A stretch of 64,000 bases of DNA from Vitellaria paradoxa (GCA_019916065.1 CM034239.1:35984419-36048418), one strand, 5' to 3'; numbered from the stretch's first letter, positions 48,248 to 61,271 are shown. The notes: generated by a model from the letters alone, not told the origin. A program made the numbers and translations.

Positions 48248-51200
48248 CTGGCGTGAAAGAAGGAAAGAAACAAATGTTAGTGCTCATGATAATTTTAGTT
48301 CAGTAAAAACGGAATTACAGGAGTTGGAACTTGAAACTACACCAATATAAAATAAGAAAAGACACCCATGGAATTACCCTTTTATGTGTTTAGGGGTTTT
48401 GGTGTGTCCTGCATTAGAAATAATATACATCATGGCAGTGCACAAGTCTTTAACGCTTAAAAGATTAAAAATTACAGTTTAAATACTTGATAGGCTTCTC
48501 CTACTTTGGATACTTGAGACCATAGCCATGAGATGCATCCAATAGAAGGGAGCCACCCACGGATAGAAGAATCACAAGTGCTAATGACAAGTCTGCGGAT
48601 AGGTAATAAATATCATCCAACCGCACACCCACCAGGCTATGAAGGGCTGACGTACTCTGTTGCCCTTAAAAACCATCCAAATAATATGAATCCCAGAACC
48701 ACCTCAGGGTATGTTTTCAGCTGGTAGAAGTTTTGTGATGGGCATTTGGTTCTTACTACCTTCGTACTTGCTATTAAATTGTTCAATTGGTGTCCCCCTC
48801 CCTTTAATTCTCTCTCCATTGGCTTCAACAGAGCTCACTTTTTTTTTTTTTAATTTTTTTATTTTAAGGGAAATGAGAAACATAGACTCCATGGTAAGCC
48901 GCCCAATCCCCCCATCCCTTCTCTTTCCCCCAACAAAAACAAAAAATATATATACAAGGAAAGAAAGAACAAATGGTGGTTGACATTTTACTTTGAACCT
49001 AATCACAAACTTGTGATACCAATTGAATATCTACAATAATCAAGACACTACTTCACATATTCAGGCAATTTAAATTATTTTTGTTTCACAGCTCACTTAA
49101 AATGCCCTAGATACCAACCCTCCTCCCACAGCCTATTACAACAACAACAACAACGGCAATAAATAGCAACTCTTAAAAAAGAAGATAGCCCAGTGCCCGA
49201 GGCTCCCGCTTATGTGGGGGTCTAGGGAGGGGCAATATAGGTGGTCTGACCCCCAAAAAATGGAAAGACTGTCTTCATAAACATGAAAATCAAAAGTGGA
49301 ACCAATGTTTGTTGAGTAACCATAGACCTGCCCATGTACAGATGGATTTTCTTCCCCTCCTGACAATGAAAGAGATATTCTAATTAAATAGTGCGGTAAA
49401 TTACACTAACATCCCTTTTTTGATAATTAACTAAATAATTTTATTAAAGAATCATCAAAGGGGTACTACCCGAATAAACAAAAGCACAAGGTAAAGGCTA
49501 AGATACTCAACAAAACCTGAACCTCCATGAGGTCCACAAAATCGACAAAAGGAGTGCATATCCAGATTAACCTTTACCAAGCAACCAACCATACATCACT
49601 GACAAAAGAAGGTTTTTTAAACCTGTGCAAGGCATTTCAATGTCTTGAAAAGTTCTTTTATTCCTCTCCCCCCAAATCAATTATCCTATACAAAAAGGCA
49701 CCATTTTCCATGTTTTCCTCTTTTTTTTTTTTTAAATATGAGATCCCCACCAACCTTGCAAAGCATGGGATAATTTCCATGGAAAAGCCCATTGCATATC
49801 AAAACAAGATAGGACCATCTCCCACAATTCCTTTGCTACTGGACAATGTAAAAAGATATGGTTTACAAACTCACCATTAGACTTGCACAAACACTACTAA
49901 TTCACTAGCATGTCTCCTTCTTCTCAATTTATCAATGGTAAGAATATTACCAAGAACAACATACCACATGAAGAAAATGACCTTAGTAGGTGCTCCACTT
50001 TTCCATAAAGATCTCCATGGAAAATCGATGTCTTCCTCCCCCAATACTGCTAAATAGAAATATTTAACCCCAAACAATCCATTCTTGGATAGATCCCATT
50101 GCAACTTGTCATCCCCATCCCCCACTTCAATAAATAATAAGCAACAACTCTGAAAATTCATTTAATTCTCAATCTTGGATATTCCTTCTAAGATTAAGAC
50201 TCCAAAACCCCCATCATTCACAAATTGAATAAATCTGTAATAGTTGCATCTTTATTCATTGCTCTGAACCATGTACACTCTTGTCTCCAATGTTGGCCTT
50301 GCATATTTGACTCCATGCGCCTAGATTGTGATGGTGCCTCACACTCCACCTCTTTGCCTTCTCCGGCCATCTCTAAGAAACCCTAGGGAACAAATTCTAC
50401 CCAGAGCAATGCCTATTACAGGCTCTAGGCCCCAATTCCACTCACAAAGGCACCGCAAATTTCAGATTCCTGGATTAATAAAGTGGAAGTTGGAATATTA
50501 AACCCAGGATTGTGAACACGAACACAAACCCATCAGAGATGATTTGTTTTTCTTATGTCCCCCCCCCCCAAAAAAAAAAAGAGTAACATCCTTTACCCTT
50601 TACCTTTCATCTCCTCCTTGGATCAAATGATCCAGAAGTCCCATATCTCTGACCCAAATCTTTTATGGCTTTAACTTTGATTGATGGCAACCACCATATG
50701 GTGCCACCATTCAAGGTTAACAGGATGATCACCAAACCCCCATCTGCTACACTTCACCCTATTGGCCTCCACTAATGGATAAATGGAAAGGAATGCACCG
50801 GCTTAAATCCTTTACTCCCAAACTCACTAACACCCCTATGTCTTATTAGCCCCAAGTTTCAACACATTTGCTTCTGACACCGCCAATGTCCAAACCCCAG
50901 TTAAACCTACCAAACATTTGCCAAGGTAATCGATGCTAGTCTCACAAGAAGATTGGACTACCTCCAGATCATAACCTGACCTTCCATTCATGCCCAACAG
51001 CCGTCACTAGTTCTCCAACAACCTGTGATTTCTGCCACCTCTTCATAAGGATGCCTCATCTCTGCCCTCTAACCCATGCCCTCAAAACCCCCCAAGTCCC
51101 CAAACACCCGAGCCAAGTCTTGTCAGTTATCCATGGCCATCTCTGGATAAATATTAGGATAAACTCTAACCTCCTCGAAACATTAGAATAAATACTGAGA

Positions 51201-54200
51201 CACTCCTCGACCATTTAAAAATTACACTAACCTCTCTTTATCATTTTCAAAATTCATTGACAAATACATCCTTCCATAAGATTCTAAGGACGTGTATTTT
51301 TTCAACAAAAATAGATGACATTGTTAAAAAAATTAATTAATATACCATTTTTACCCCTTAAAAGAAAGACAAAAAGAAGGGTTTCATAATCTCTGTCTCC
51401 ACCTCATCAAAGTTGGTAAAAATTGAATATTGATGGGGCTGTTAGAGGAAACCGGGCTGTGCTGGTTGTGGGAGGATTATTTTATTTTATTTTTTTGGTA
51501 AGTAATTGTGGGGGGATTATTAGAACTTCAAAGGGTAATTTCTTGGTTGGGTTTTCTTGTTATTTGGGCGCAGAATCTAGTAATTTTGCTGAATTTAGTG
51601 CTCCAACTTCTGGTTTGGTTATTTGCTACCAGCTAGGTTTATTTCAGTTGATTGTTGAATCTGACTCTCTGCTCTTGGTGCAGTGCTTGGAGAGAAAATT
51701 TAATCCTCCTTTCAAGATGTAAGTTTGTGGGAAAATATTATTGCTTTATTGGATTTTATGGATATTTCTGTGCAGCAAATTTACAGGGAAGGGAATGGTG
51801 TGGCTGATGCACTAGCTAAAGAGGGGGGGGGGGTAATGATTTCAGTAGCTATTTTCATTCTCTTGGTGGTATGCCCAAAGAGGAAGGGCCTATTTTATTT
51901 TAGACAGGAGTCCCTCCATCTTGGAGGCATTTTTAGACTATTTTCTGGTTAATTGTTAGTTGGCTTGGTGTTCTGTATTTCTAGGCTCAGTTTTTGTATT
52001 TTGCTTTGAGGTTTGGTTTAGTTTGTTTCTTTGTACTATGATATTGCTTCTCCACCTTAGGTGAGGAGTTTTAATGGATTAGTAGGACTTGGCTAAAATA
52101 AAACAATAATAATAATAATCCTTTTTACAGTGCCCATCTCTTTCACCCATTTCATCTTTATCTCTATCTATCAATCTTCTCACATTGGTTGCGTTGATTC
52201 CGGCTACAGTGATGATATATATATATATTTTCTGGATGTCATTAAGGCAATTCAAGGTGGTTTGGTGGATGGTGGCCCATGCGAGTGGAGTTAAAATGAT
52301 GTCAATATTCCCCTCACATGAAGCTTGTGTGGGATTATATCAAAGGGCTGTCGATCTCATGGCAATGCAGTATGGGTGCGAGTGATGATGGGATGGGAGG
52401 TTAAGTCTGCTTTGAGGTAAAGAGAGTGGGGAATATGGATTAAGTGTGAAGGAAATTGTTGTTGCGGATCTTGGAACGACGATGGTGGCAATAGTGGTGT
52501 TGGTGGTTATAGCAAGTCAGGTATATCGAAAGAGTGCTATTTTCATTTTCAAGCTCTGAGATTTTTCCTTCATGGGAGCTGTTTCTCTTCCTGTTGATTT
52601 ATTGCCCAGTATATAGATGAGTGCTATTTCCATTTTCAAGCTTTGAGATTTTTCTTTTTCATGGGAGCTCTTCCTCTTGGTGTTGATTTATTGCCCCATT
52701 ATTCATGTATTCCATTCTTTATTTATTTATTTATTTATAAAAATGTATTGTCCGCTCTTTGTGTTGGGAAGCAGGAGAAGACAAAACACATGAAATTGAG
52801 ACAAATTAATTAACAAGAAATCAATATGTATATTAGTTATAGTGATTAAAAGTAAAAAAAAAAAAACATATTGGGCAGTGATCTAATACATGTATAAAAT
52901 AATTAATGGGTTTGATAGAAATTGATCCAGATACAAGAGACTGAAATTAAAGACAGATTCAGCAGTGACCTAATTCAGATATGCTTGTTTGAAATCCAAA
53001 CTGGCCACTCAAATTTTTGTAGGTTAATTACAGCTTGCCACAGAAAATAATGTGATGTTAAACTATTTTTTATTGTTCTTTTATATAGACACAAGTATTA
53101 TTCCCTTTCAAGGGATGTTTGGATCCCGAAAAAAGCACTAAAAAATTCCAATTTTTACCAAATTTCTCTAACCAAATTTCGCCACATGTCATTTTTACAC
53201 TAGCCTTCAGTTATTTTTGGCAAACTAAACACCACCTAAAAGGGTTTTCTTAACGTCGTGACATGTCTAACTGAGAGAATGGTTTATTTCTTAACAATTT
53301 TTTAACAGTAACGGAGGTTAATGTAAGTTCTAAATGGCTGGGGAGTGTCTCTGCATTTACCCTAATGTTTAGGGAAGGTTAGTGTAATTTAACCTAAATA
53401 TTATGTGTATATAGACCAAAAGGTCCATCAATTATAGAAATTACCAACAATAATCTGATTGCTTAAACAGTCTCACTCCAAAACCAAGGACCCCCCCCCT
53501 TTCCAAAAAGGGGAAAAAATGGACAACCACAATCACCTGCCAATATAAATAGAAAGTGAAAAATAACCTTGTGAAAAAGGAAACCCTACCCATTTTACTT
53601 CCCAACTAAGTGGCCTTGAATGCTCGATTTTTCATAAAATACTTTACACAAAAATTAACCCTCATAATTTACCATATAACCAAAATATTACTCGTTAAAG
53701 GATATAGTGATTAGTTTAAATGGGTTCAGACAAGGGATGATGAAAACTGCTCTGTCATGGTGGCAAACGAGAACAATTCGAAGAGGTCTACCATTAATTA
53801 TTCTAGAAAATAAGACAGCATACATTCATGAGATCCAGCAATAACTTCATCTCCAGGAAAATCTAGATGACTTGCATGATTTATAGCTTCATGATTACAA
53901 ATCCAAAAGTTGCATAAAATTAGGAATTGCACAAGCAGCTAAGCATGATATTGCACAGGAGTAAATAACATCTCCACAAAGCATTGAATAGTATGTTTTT
54001 GTCAACATTGTATAGTTGGTTATCCGGGGGAAGAAAGGCAGATCTATACAGTTTTTTGTATTACCATAGGCACTCTTTTTTGAGTGATCTTGCACTTGGG
54101 TGGCATCCCCATGATGCCTTTTTAATATACCTTTTATTTACCCCCCCCCCAAAAAAAAAAAATCTCCACACTAAAATATACTGCAAGCTTCAGCATGCTT

Positions 54201-57117
54201 GTCTCAGGCATGCCGTAATGTTCACTCTCTTGACCAGAAAAGACCTACTAGTAGGCTAAAAAATGCACAATACAGTAAAGTAAACCTAGTTGTTGTATAC
54301 AACAAACAGCATACACACATCAGCCTAATTGTCAGCTATGTAGCACAATGAAATATAAGAGGAATATGAACACATTTGTGTCATACATTCAGTTTTAAAA
54401 AAAAAAAAAAAAAAATCTCAGAGACTAACACTTAACCATATACATTCCACTCAACCAAAGAAGAAGGAACGAAATTTAAGATTTCCACTATGATGGCTGA
54501 AACATTTTCATTTCATAGGAAACCAACATAGGACATTCAAATAAAAAACGAAATTCCAACATTTCTGTTGAGCATTGACACAATGACATACACCATAACT
54601 CAACAAAACAATGTGAATGGAACAATTATTTGTTTCGATGCATATCAAAATCCAAAATAAAAATGTTTCAATTTTCCTCAACTTGCTATTCAAAATAAAA
54701 AGATTAATGAATAAAAAGTACATCTCGAGTTAAAGAGAATATAGAAAGAAAAGGAAAACATGGTCCATTACAAACAAAATGTAGTTTCTCTCTCTCTCTC
54801 TATCTTCAACATATTAATTCTAGAATCTATAGTTTCGTACTTTCGATGTAGAACAAACCCAAGGAGAATTCTCAGCATCAAAGAGGCGCTTAAATTTGAA
54901 GTGGAATAAAACAGCAGATCAAAAGAAAGAAGAATTTGAACATTCCTTCATCAATTCAAACGGAGTTTATCACCATTCAAACATAAGTTGGCGGGGAGCA
55001 AAGGACTTGGTCTTTGCTTGGTTTGTTGAAACGTTGGCATGAGATTTTGACTTTCTAGGAGATTTTTTAATCAATTTTGCAAATGTCTTAGAAGTCTGAT
55101 TCAGTTTAGAATTTAGTTTAAATTATAAGTCTTTTATTTTAGGCTAAAAACCTTATAGTGGTATTTTACGAAGTAAAATAGGAGAATGTCTCCTAATCCA
55201 ATTAGGAAGCCTTGTTTTGAATTAGGAAACCCATTATGGTTCAAATTTGAATCAAGTTAACTAGCTATTATAAATAGGCCTTACAATCTCATAATTACTC
55301 ATTTTTCTTGTAGATTCAAGAATGCCATACTTGAGAACGAGACATCATCAAATGTCTTGTCGTTGCATTAAATGATGGTAAAGCAAGTGTGCCTGCTTTT
55401 TTATACTTCCGTTCATAACGAACAAGGTGTCTCCTTCTTCTCCCTTATCAATGGCTTATAAAGAAGACATAAAAGTGAAATTGGAGGCCAATAAATTTAG
55501 GAGCGAAGCTTTAGTTTGGTGGGAGCAACTTCAAGCTTCAAGTGTCCACACCAAGGAAGAGCAAAAGTACAATCATGAAATCAAATCCAATTGATGGTGC
55601 AATTTAAATTTCTCCCACAAAATTAGAACCAGATTTGATTCGAGAATTACCAATGCCGCCTCCAAGGAAGCATGACTGACTAGGCAACAAAAATTCAAAA
55701 ATTATCCTCATGGAATAATCTCACGAAATCTGAAGAGAAACACATTGGAAGGTTCGATGGTGTACCACATCCTGAAATCCAAGGTTCGATGGTGTACCAA
55801 TATTTCTAATCTTACAATAAACCTATACAAAATTAACATTCCATGTCAACAAAATTCAAAATTAGCCTACTTCCAAATCAACATTACCCATGGGCTAACT
55901 ATATAAAAAAATAAATAAATAAATAAGAATTATCAGTCTATACATTATTTTCTCAAAATTCTCTATTTCTTTCACCCTAAATGAGCCATCACAACAAAAG
56001 GGTTGCATATTTTTCTTCTTCTTTCCTCCACTCTCACTCTCCAACAATTGTGCACATCCTCCATCATCCTTTTGGTTTTAAACAGTCATCCCAAATAGAA
56101 AAAGTATAAGGGTGATAGGTTGTTCCAAAAGGAGAGGGGAAAAAAAAAAAAGCACAGTTGAGCTGGATAGTTACTGTTTTCTCCTAGTGTTTCAACATTT
56201 ACAAAATATTTTGTTTTTCACACCGAAGGGTTAAAACTATGACTTGGCCACGTGGCATAGAAGCATGGGGAGTCGTGCAAAATGCGAGTTTGATATACAA
56301 ACACCTGGGTGTGAGTCGGAATGCCACACTTCAAGGTGAACCAGCATAACACATGGGCTAAAGCCCTCACCTGTCACCTCAGAGTGATCCACAATGCCAC
56401 AGCCAGGGTGCCGCACTTCATGCATTATAAATCTATTAAACATGACTTCTGTGCTTTTAGGAATAACAAATCCTTAAACCATGGAGAATATTGTGGGGAT
56501 GACATCCTGAATGATGCGAGCCCTAACCACATGAGCTATGTAAGCACCATTATAAAGAGGAAGGGGATGAATAGTACAGGTATACTTCATACTCTGTACA
56601 CACTCCTTCCTCTAAAACTTACCAACTGACATAAGCAGCATTGGAGTCTCCTCGCCCGGCAATTAATGCAGGTCTATTGCTCTAATCTTGATTCATTCTT
56701 GCATTTGCAGGTCAACTCAAGGAGAGAAGGAAGGGCGTAAATCAATTCAGCACGGGGAAAGCACGGAGATTTTTCCCAGCTGACAAACTAAACGAAACAC
56801 ATCAACAAAAATTTAATCCTAGCTAGAAACCCCAAATAGCTAAAAAATTTATATACTCCCATGTTTTGAACAGATGAAATTTTCATCATAACTGAAACTG
56901 TGAGCCAATTAATAAGGCAAAACTAAACAACACCGAATATCATTAAGCAACAACTCTACTGAATGATGGATTCAAGAAGAACACGATATGTTGATAATTA
57001 CCCTTGGGCGAATAAAATAGTCAATCATTGAAACTGAAATGGTTAATGATCAAAAATGATATCTAGAGGCCGGGTAAATGATATATAAGTAGATATACAT
57101 ACATATATATGTGTGTG

Positions 57118-57148
<31 letters not shown>

Positions 57149-57348
57149 GGGTGGGGATTTACGCCGTGTAAGCGAGTGCCGGCATTGATGCGTTCGATCC
57201 AGAGGGAGCGCATGTCGCGCTTCTTGTTGCGGCGGTCTCTGTAGGAGTACTGAAGCGCCTTCTCTACCCTCTCTCGAGCTATTCTTATGCAGTTCTTTGC
57301 TCTTCCTCTGAAACCCTTCGCTAGCTTCAATATCTCCTTCTTGTTCAT
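48059..57348 (-). CDS. RPL20: Ribosomal protein L20 (bL20 family), probably mitochondrial, two exons
   Basis: bL20 binds large-subunit rRNA early in ribosome assembly. Exon 1 is 57348-57163 and exon 2 is 48247-48059, both phase 0, giving 124 codons plus TAA. Visible family signatures are [48 protein letters not shown] and, after the splice, [22 protein letters not shown] and FKALVDVSR. It lacks the short basic tail found ahead of the KILKLAKG block in bacterial L20, as in nuclear-encoded plant mitochondrial L20. The location is inferred from that resemblance; no classical presequence precedes MNKKE. The intron spans 57162-48248 (8.9 kb) and is full of transposon sequence. Confidence 0.93.
49410..50165 (-). 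mobile_element. LINE 3' remnant (reverse transcriptase zinc-binding region) in RPL20 intron
   Basis: Minus strand reads [40 protein letters not shown], then in another frame [20 protein letters not shown] and WGERNKRTF, the order found at the C-terminus of plant L1-type ORF2 (zf-RVT). The 3' end near 49410 resembles LINE tails ('ttattaaagaatcatcaaagg'). Several frameshifts. Minus-strand sequence further right (50200-51150) may be more of the same element but is too decayed to call. Confidence 0.85.
51420..52118 (+). pseudogene. Broken LINE RNase H (RVT_3-type) domain and 3' tail
   Basis: Encodes [48 protein letters not shown], then after a stop and frameshift near 51722 [10 protein letters not shown] and [20 protein letters not shown]. 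The catalytic D-E-D-D positions (NIDGA, NFAEF, ESDS, VADAL) are all present. A ~13-residue insertion follows the first GG, caused by a short duplication. Downstream 'gagttttaatgga...(aat)n' to 52118 looks like a LINE 3' end. Not a functional gene. Confidence 0.8.
52533..52694. repeat. Tandem duplication, ~86-bp unit
   Basis: 'gagtgctatttncattttcaagct' through 'gttgatttattgccc' occurs at 52533-52606 and 52619-52694, inside the Mutator-like element. Confidence 0.85.
53404..55079. other. Intronic sequence of RPL20, no feature
   Basis: Poly(C)-poly(A) junction at 54141-54162 and a poly(A) run at about 54397-54415. No gene or element recognised. Confidence 0.5.
55080..55600 (+). mobile_element. 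Ty3/gypsy-like fragment: LTR end and gag remnant
   Basis: TATAAATAGGCC at about 55271, in an LTR-like context, is followed by a 48-codon frame (55451-55594) reading [16 protein letters not shown] and [11 protein letters not shown], the typical retrotransposon gag motif (K.LR..AL.WW..L). It then stops. No protease or polymerase follows. Lies in the RPL20 intron, antisense to the gene. Confidence 0.7.
55601..57110. other. Intronic sequence of RPL20, no gene
   Basis: The 102-codon frame at 56321-56629 has no recognisable family. Nothing else stands out. Confidence 0.45.
57111..57149. repeat. (GT)n(AG)n compound microsatellite just inside the RPL20 intron
   Basis: (GT)11 followed by (AG)8 on the plus strand. 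On the RPL20 strand this is a CT then CA tract starting about 14 bases after the 5' splice site. Confidence 0.95.
57163..57348 (-). CDS. RPL20: RPL20 exon 1
   Basis: 62 codons, [12 protein letters not shown] to [10 protein letters not shown], donor GTAAAT. Bracketed by microsatellites: GA/CA repeats end one base before the ATG, and a CT/CA tract begins about 14 bases after the donor. An in-frame upstream ATG at 57495 would add 49 residues through the microsatellite; I chose the inner ATG because homologous proteins start there. Confidence 0.93.
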
Positions 57349-57350
57349 CC

Positions 57351-57385
57351 TCTCTCTCTCTCTCTCTCCGTGTGTGTGTGTGTGT
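57351..57385. repeat. (TC)n(TG)n compound microsatellite in RPL20 leader
   Basis: On the RPL20 strand this reads (CA)n then (GA)n, ending directly before the ATG at 57348. Confidence 0.95.
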
Positions 57386-57495
57386 CCGATGAGTTGGTCG
57401 TAACTCCCCCCTATGACCAGCAGGCCAGAACACCGTCGCCGCCAATCGGGGGCCAAGGAGCTATCGTTGCTGCCCTTGTCAAAATGTGGCCGCAA

Positions 57496-60400
57496 ATCGA
57501 TTCAGCCCACCAATGTATTCTACAGATCTCTCGTACTAACCCAAGCCCATTCAAATTTTCAGAAAACAAAATTTTCTTTTTTAGGGGAAATTACAAAAAA
57601 ATAATTAAAAATTTAGAATCATTGATTGAAAACTTAAAATTGTAAATACATGATTTTTCATGTTCACTTTTTTTTTTTTTTGGTTAAATACAAAAATAAA
57701 TATCAATTGCAGGAGTAAGTTGCTAAACTTATGTTCACATTTAATGCAAAACTTAACATTCATTAATATTATGCATTCATTTGGAACCCATCTCATAGGC
57801 TGGATTTGGATGTGATTTTCTTTTTAATTTTTATTTTTCTTTGATTTATTATATGAAATTTGAATATTTAGGTCAGTGTTTTTTATTTTTTATTTTTGCT
57901 TTAAGAAATTAATAAGTTTGTTTGGCTACCCAAGCTTTTAGGGGGAAAAATTAAATTTATAAAAGCAAAAAAAAAATTAAAAATTTTGGAATTTTTTCAA
58001 CTTTTCTTGAACATGGAAGATTTAAAAATTCTATATATTTACTTTTCAAAATCGCTTCACCCAATTTCTATAATTCTCAAAATACTACATGAAAAATCCA
58101 AATTTATCCTTATTTATTTTATGAATTATATTTTAATAATATAAAATTATAAAATGATATTGCAAAATTATGTTTAAACAAATATATTTAAATTTATAAA
58201 TTATATTTAAAAATTATAAAATAGATTTATAAAATCATTAAAAAAAATATTTTAGCCTTACACAGCTAGTTACTAAAACTAACAAAAATAATTTAATCAA
58301 TTATAAATGCAATTTAATTACTTGTTTTTGTATAAAACAACTGATTTTATTTTGACTAGTACCAAATAACTTACTCACAAAAATCTGACTAAAAATTAAT
58401 TTTTCTAATAATGACACTTTTTTTCCAACCAACTTAAATACTCAATTTTTTTTTTTTTTTGGTTTTCTTGTTGAGATTTAAACCATCAAATACTACATTT
58501 TTTTAGACTAAATACCTTAATAGAAACAAATGTATATTATTTTTATGCTTAACGATTAATAATCATCAAAATCTGATGTAAATATAAATATAGGTTTCAT
58601 ATTGCGCAATGTATCAAATTTTTGTCCCCCTAAGTGTGTATCAAATTTGTTAGTAATACACTACATATTAATATTAATGCATTTTAATATACTAAATTAA
58701 ATTTATCATTATATTCTCGCTAGAAAGTTGATCTTTTGACATGAAAATATTTAAATATCAAGAAGTTCATCAACATTAAAGTTTCATCACATTCATTAAA
58801 TTATAGTCTTGATGTGTGATTATAGCATTGATAACACCTACAGTGGTTGTGGGTACAAACCAAGTCTTATATAAAGTCATGTGTGACAAATGAAAAGAGG
58901 TGGACGATTCTCTACGCACAAAACTCTAACTCTATTACTTCTTAATATTCAAGTGCCTAACTTGATTATCAGAAGGGCAATCGGCTGTACACTAGCTAAG
59001 AGGCAGTGCCTTTTTAGGTGTTCAAAGAAAATAAGAGGAAGGAGTAAGCTTTTACCCATGTAGTAAAGGAAAAGCAATCATAGCCATCAGGCAAACAACA
59101 ACTTTGAGTGTTGATCGGACGCTTTCTATTGAAGCCTCCGAGATTTTCAACTCTCCAATACATATACAAAATGCAATGTAAACGCTATCAATGGGTTAAT
59201 AGGAATAAATTATCATCATGTTGAGCTAAAATATATTATAGTATTGATTTTGGCTTTTAAGTGTTAAGGTATTGTAAATAGTGGGTATAGATATACACAA
59301 ATGTTAAAAATTTTGAGACTTGGGAAGGGTTGGTGATCACATCCAGTAGTTTAATAGCTCACAAAGTGGGATAGACGCTGATTAGTGTATATTTTACTTC
59401 TACGACTTAACCTATACACACCGCAAGTACGCCTAGTATCACATTAGCAAAGTACCTAATTTACTTACATGGTTTGATTTAATATTATGATTATGTGATG
59501 TTGGATATTAATAGATCATTATTAATGAGATGAGATGAGAAAATTAACGATTGATGTGATTACGAAATGTGTTGTTAATAACAATTGCATTGATATAATG
59601 TTGTGATTTAACTTATGATTTTGTTGCACATTTAGTAGCATGTTAAGACATATTTATATTTTGTTATTGATAGTAAGCACAAGTTGATCTGTCCTCACTT
59701 CTCCATAAAGTTTCTTATAAGTTCTATAGTCGATTTCCATGTCAAGACGTTCAGTCGAAGATAATAGACCTAGATAATATTTTTAGGTGTTAGAATTGAT
59801 TCTTTTGATGAAATATGTCCCTTTTTGACATCTAGAGTGAGGTTTGTTATATCCATATTATGTTACAATTCGATTTGATTTTATGAATAAGATGGAGCCA
59901 TGTATGTTATTATTTTCTTAGAGCATTAATCTCTAGTATATAGACAAGGCTTTGTATACTTATTTTTTTTTTGGCTTATTCTAGTTTTTGCTCCAATGAG
60001 TTTCTTGCACTCCAAAACTCGGGAAGTGACAATTTATGATTATAGTTGTAAAGAATGATATGCAGTGTATGACTAACTAAAGATTTGTCGCATAAGTGTT
60101 GCTAGAAAGGGTTCAAGTAGCCATATCTTTCACAAATCCAAAGGATAGGACACTCATTTCATGCTTATTTTATTTGAAAGATCGAGCCATATAAAAACTC
60201 GCTATTAATTTTCTTTTAATATTATTGTTTGTTTGGCTCAATCATGATTTAAAGATGTAATAACATTCTCATCCTCTAATTTTTAATGTAGTCGTGGCTT
60301 AGTAATAGACAATGCATACAAATACACATTTTCAACTTCAAAGAATTGAAAAACATAAAAAACCTTATAACATCTGTATAATAAGTTAACTCAATAATTT

Positions 60401-61054
60401 GAAAATATATAAATGAATTAATAGCTGAGCTTTGTTTTAAGAAATTTGAGGTGGTATTTAGTTTGGATTTTTATTTTATTTCATTTTTTGTTTTCTATTT
60501 TGGGATTTATGTTTTAAGAACACTAAAAACACATTTAGTCTGATTTTTTTTTTGTATTTTGAAATTCTTCTTGTTTTAGATCAAAAAAATTCAAAATAAC
60601 TTTTGGTCATTTTGTATTTTAGATGTAAACTCATTTTTTTGTTTTATAAAATAAATTTTAAAAATACGAATGATCGAATACGTTTTAAGATTTTTTTTTA
60701 AAATACAAAATGAAAAATAAATTTAAAATAAGTATACCAAGCCCTCAACGGTTGATATTAATTTTAGCTTGATTGCCCAACCCCCCACCAGTGCTCTCAA
60801 TCGGTGAGGCCTAGGCGCGCCGCGGACCGACCAATGCTCTCTGTCGGCGAGGCCTCACTCCACTACTTTTTTTTAGGCAGTGATTGTTTTTACAATTTCA
60901 AATTTCGGGAGAGCCAGAACGCTTGAGGTTGATTGGACTTAACTGTTGTTCGGTGAAATCATGAGAACTGTGTTTTGAACACCATGCCAAACTAAAGTGC
61001 GACGGTGGCTCCGTACGGGAAAAGAAAAGGAATTCGGGACACTTTCAGAACTTC
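57496..61054. other. Gene-free stretch upstream of RPL20
   Basis: AT-rich. Probably contains the RPL20 promoter at its left end. 60452-60750 looks like a decayed MITE (ggtggtatttagtttgg ... ccaagccctc). No gene. Confidence 0.5.
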
Positions 61055-61271
61055 TTGCCGCCAAGATTAGTGTCCTTTGTCGTTCCATGTTCAAAACTAC
61101 CCACAAATTAATGGCTGAGATGCCAAATTAATGTCCTTTCGTTGTCCGATGTTCAAAAAACCCTTGTCGCCCAAGGTAGTGCACCTTCGTTGTCCAATGG
61201 TCAAAATTATCTATAAATTGATGACCAAGATACCAAATTAATGTCCCTTCATTGTCCATGTTCAAAACCAT
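61055..61271. repeat. Diverged tandem duplication, ~108-bp unit
   Basis: 'cttgccgccaag...atgttcaaaa' (61055-61162) and 'cttgtcgcccaag...atgttcaaaa' (61163-61271) align along their length with scattered differences. Confidence 0.8.

Larger units (their letters stand above)
51157..53394. mobile_element. Mutator-like element with perfect 9-bp TSD, in RPL20 intron
   Basis: Perfect 9-bp direct repeats TAAATATTA at 51148-51156 and 53395-53403. The terminal inverted repeats are diverged but alignable over about 110 bp (51157-51270 and 53280-53394), sharing 'aaacattag', 'gagacactcc', 'gccattta' and 'ttacactaacct'. No transposase recognised. The interior holds a LINE RNase H fragment and a tandem duplication at 52533-52694. 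Confidence 0.83.

Noticed and set aside
49393..49415. GGTAAATTACACTAACATCCC resembling the end of the 51157 Mutator-like element
   Set aside because: No inverted partner or 9-bp duplication could be paired with it; probably a truncated end.
56321..56629. 102-aa plus-strand ORF in the RPL20 intron
   Set aside because: No domain recognised and antisense to the host gene; insufficient support for a gene call.
57050..57445. 131-aa minus-strand ORF over RPL20 exon 1
   Set aside because: Wrong frame of the ribosomal protein exon plus microsatellites.
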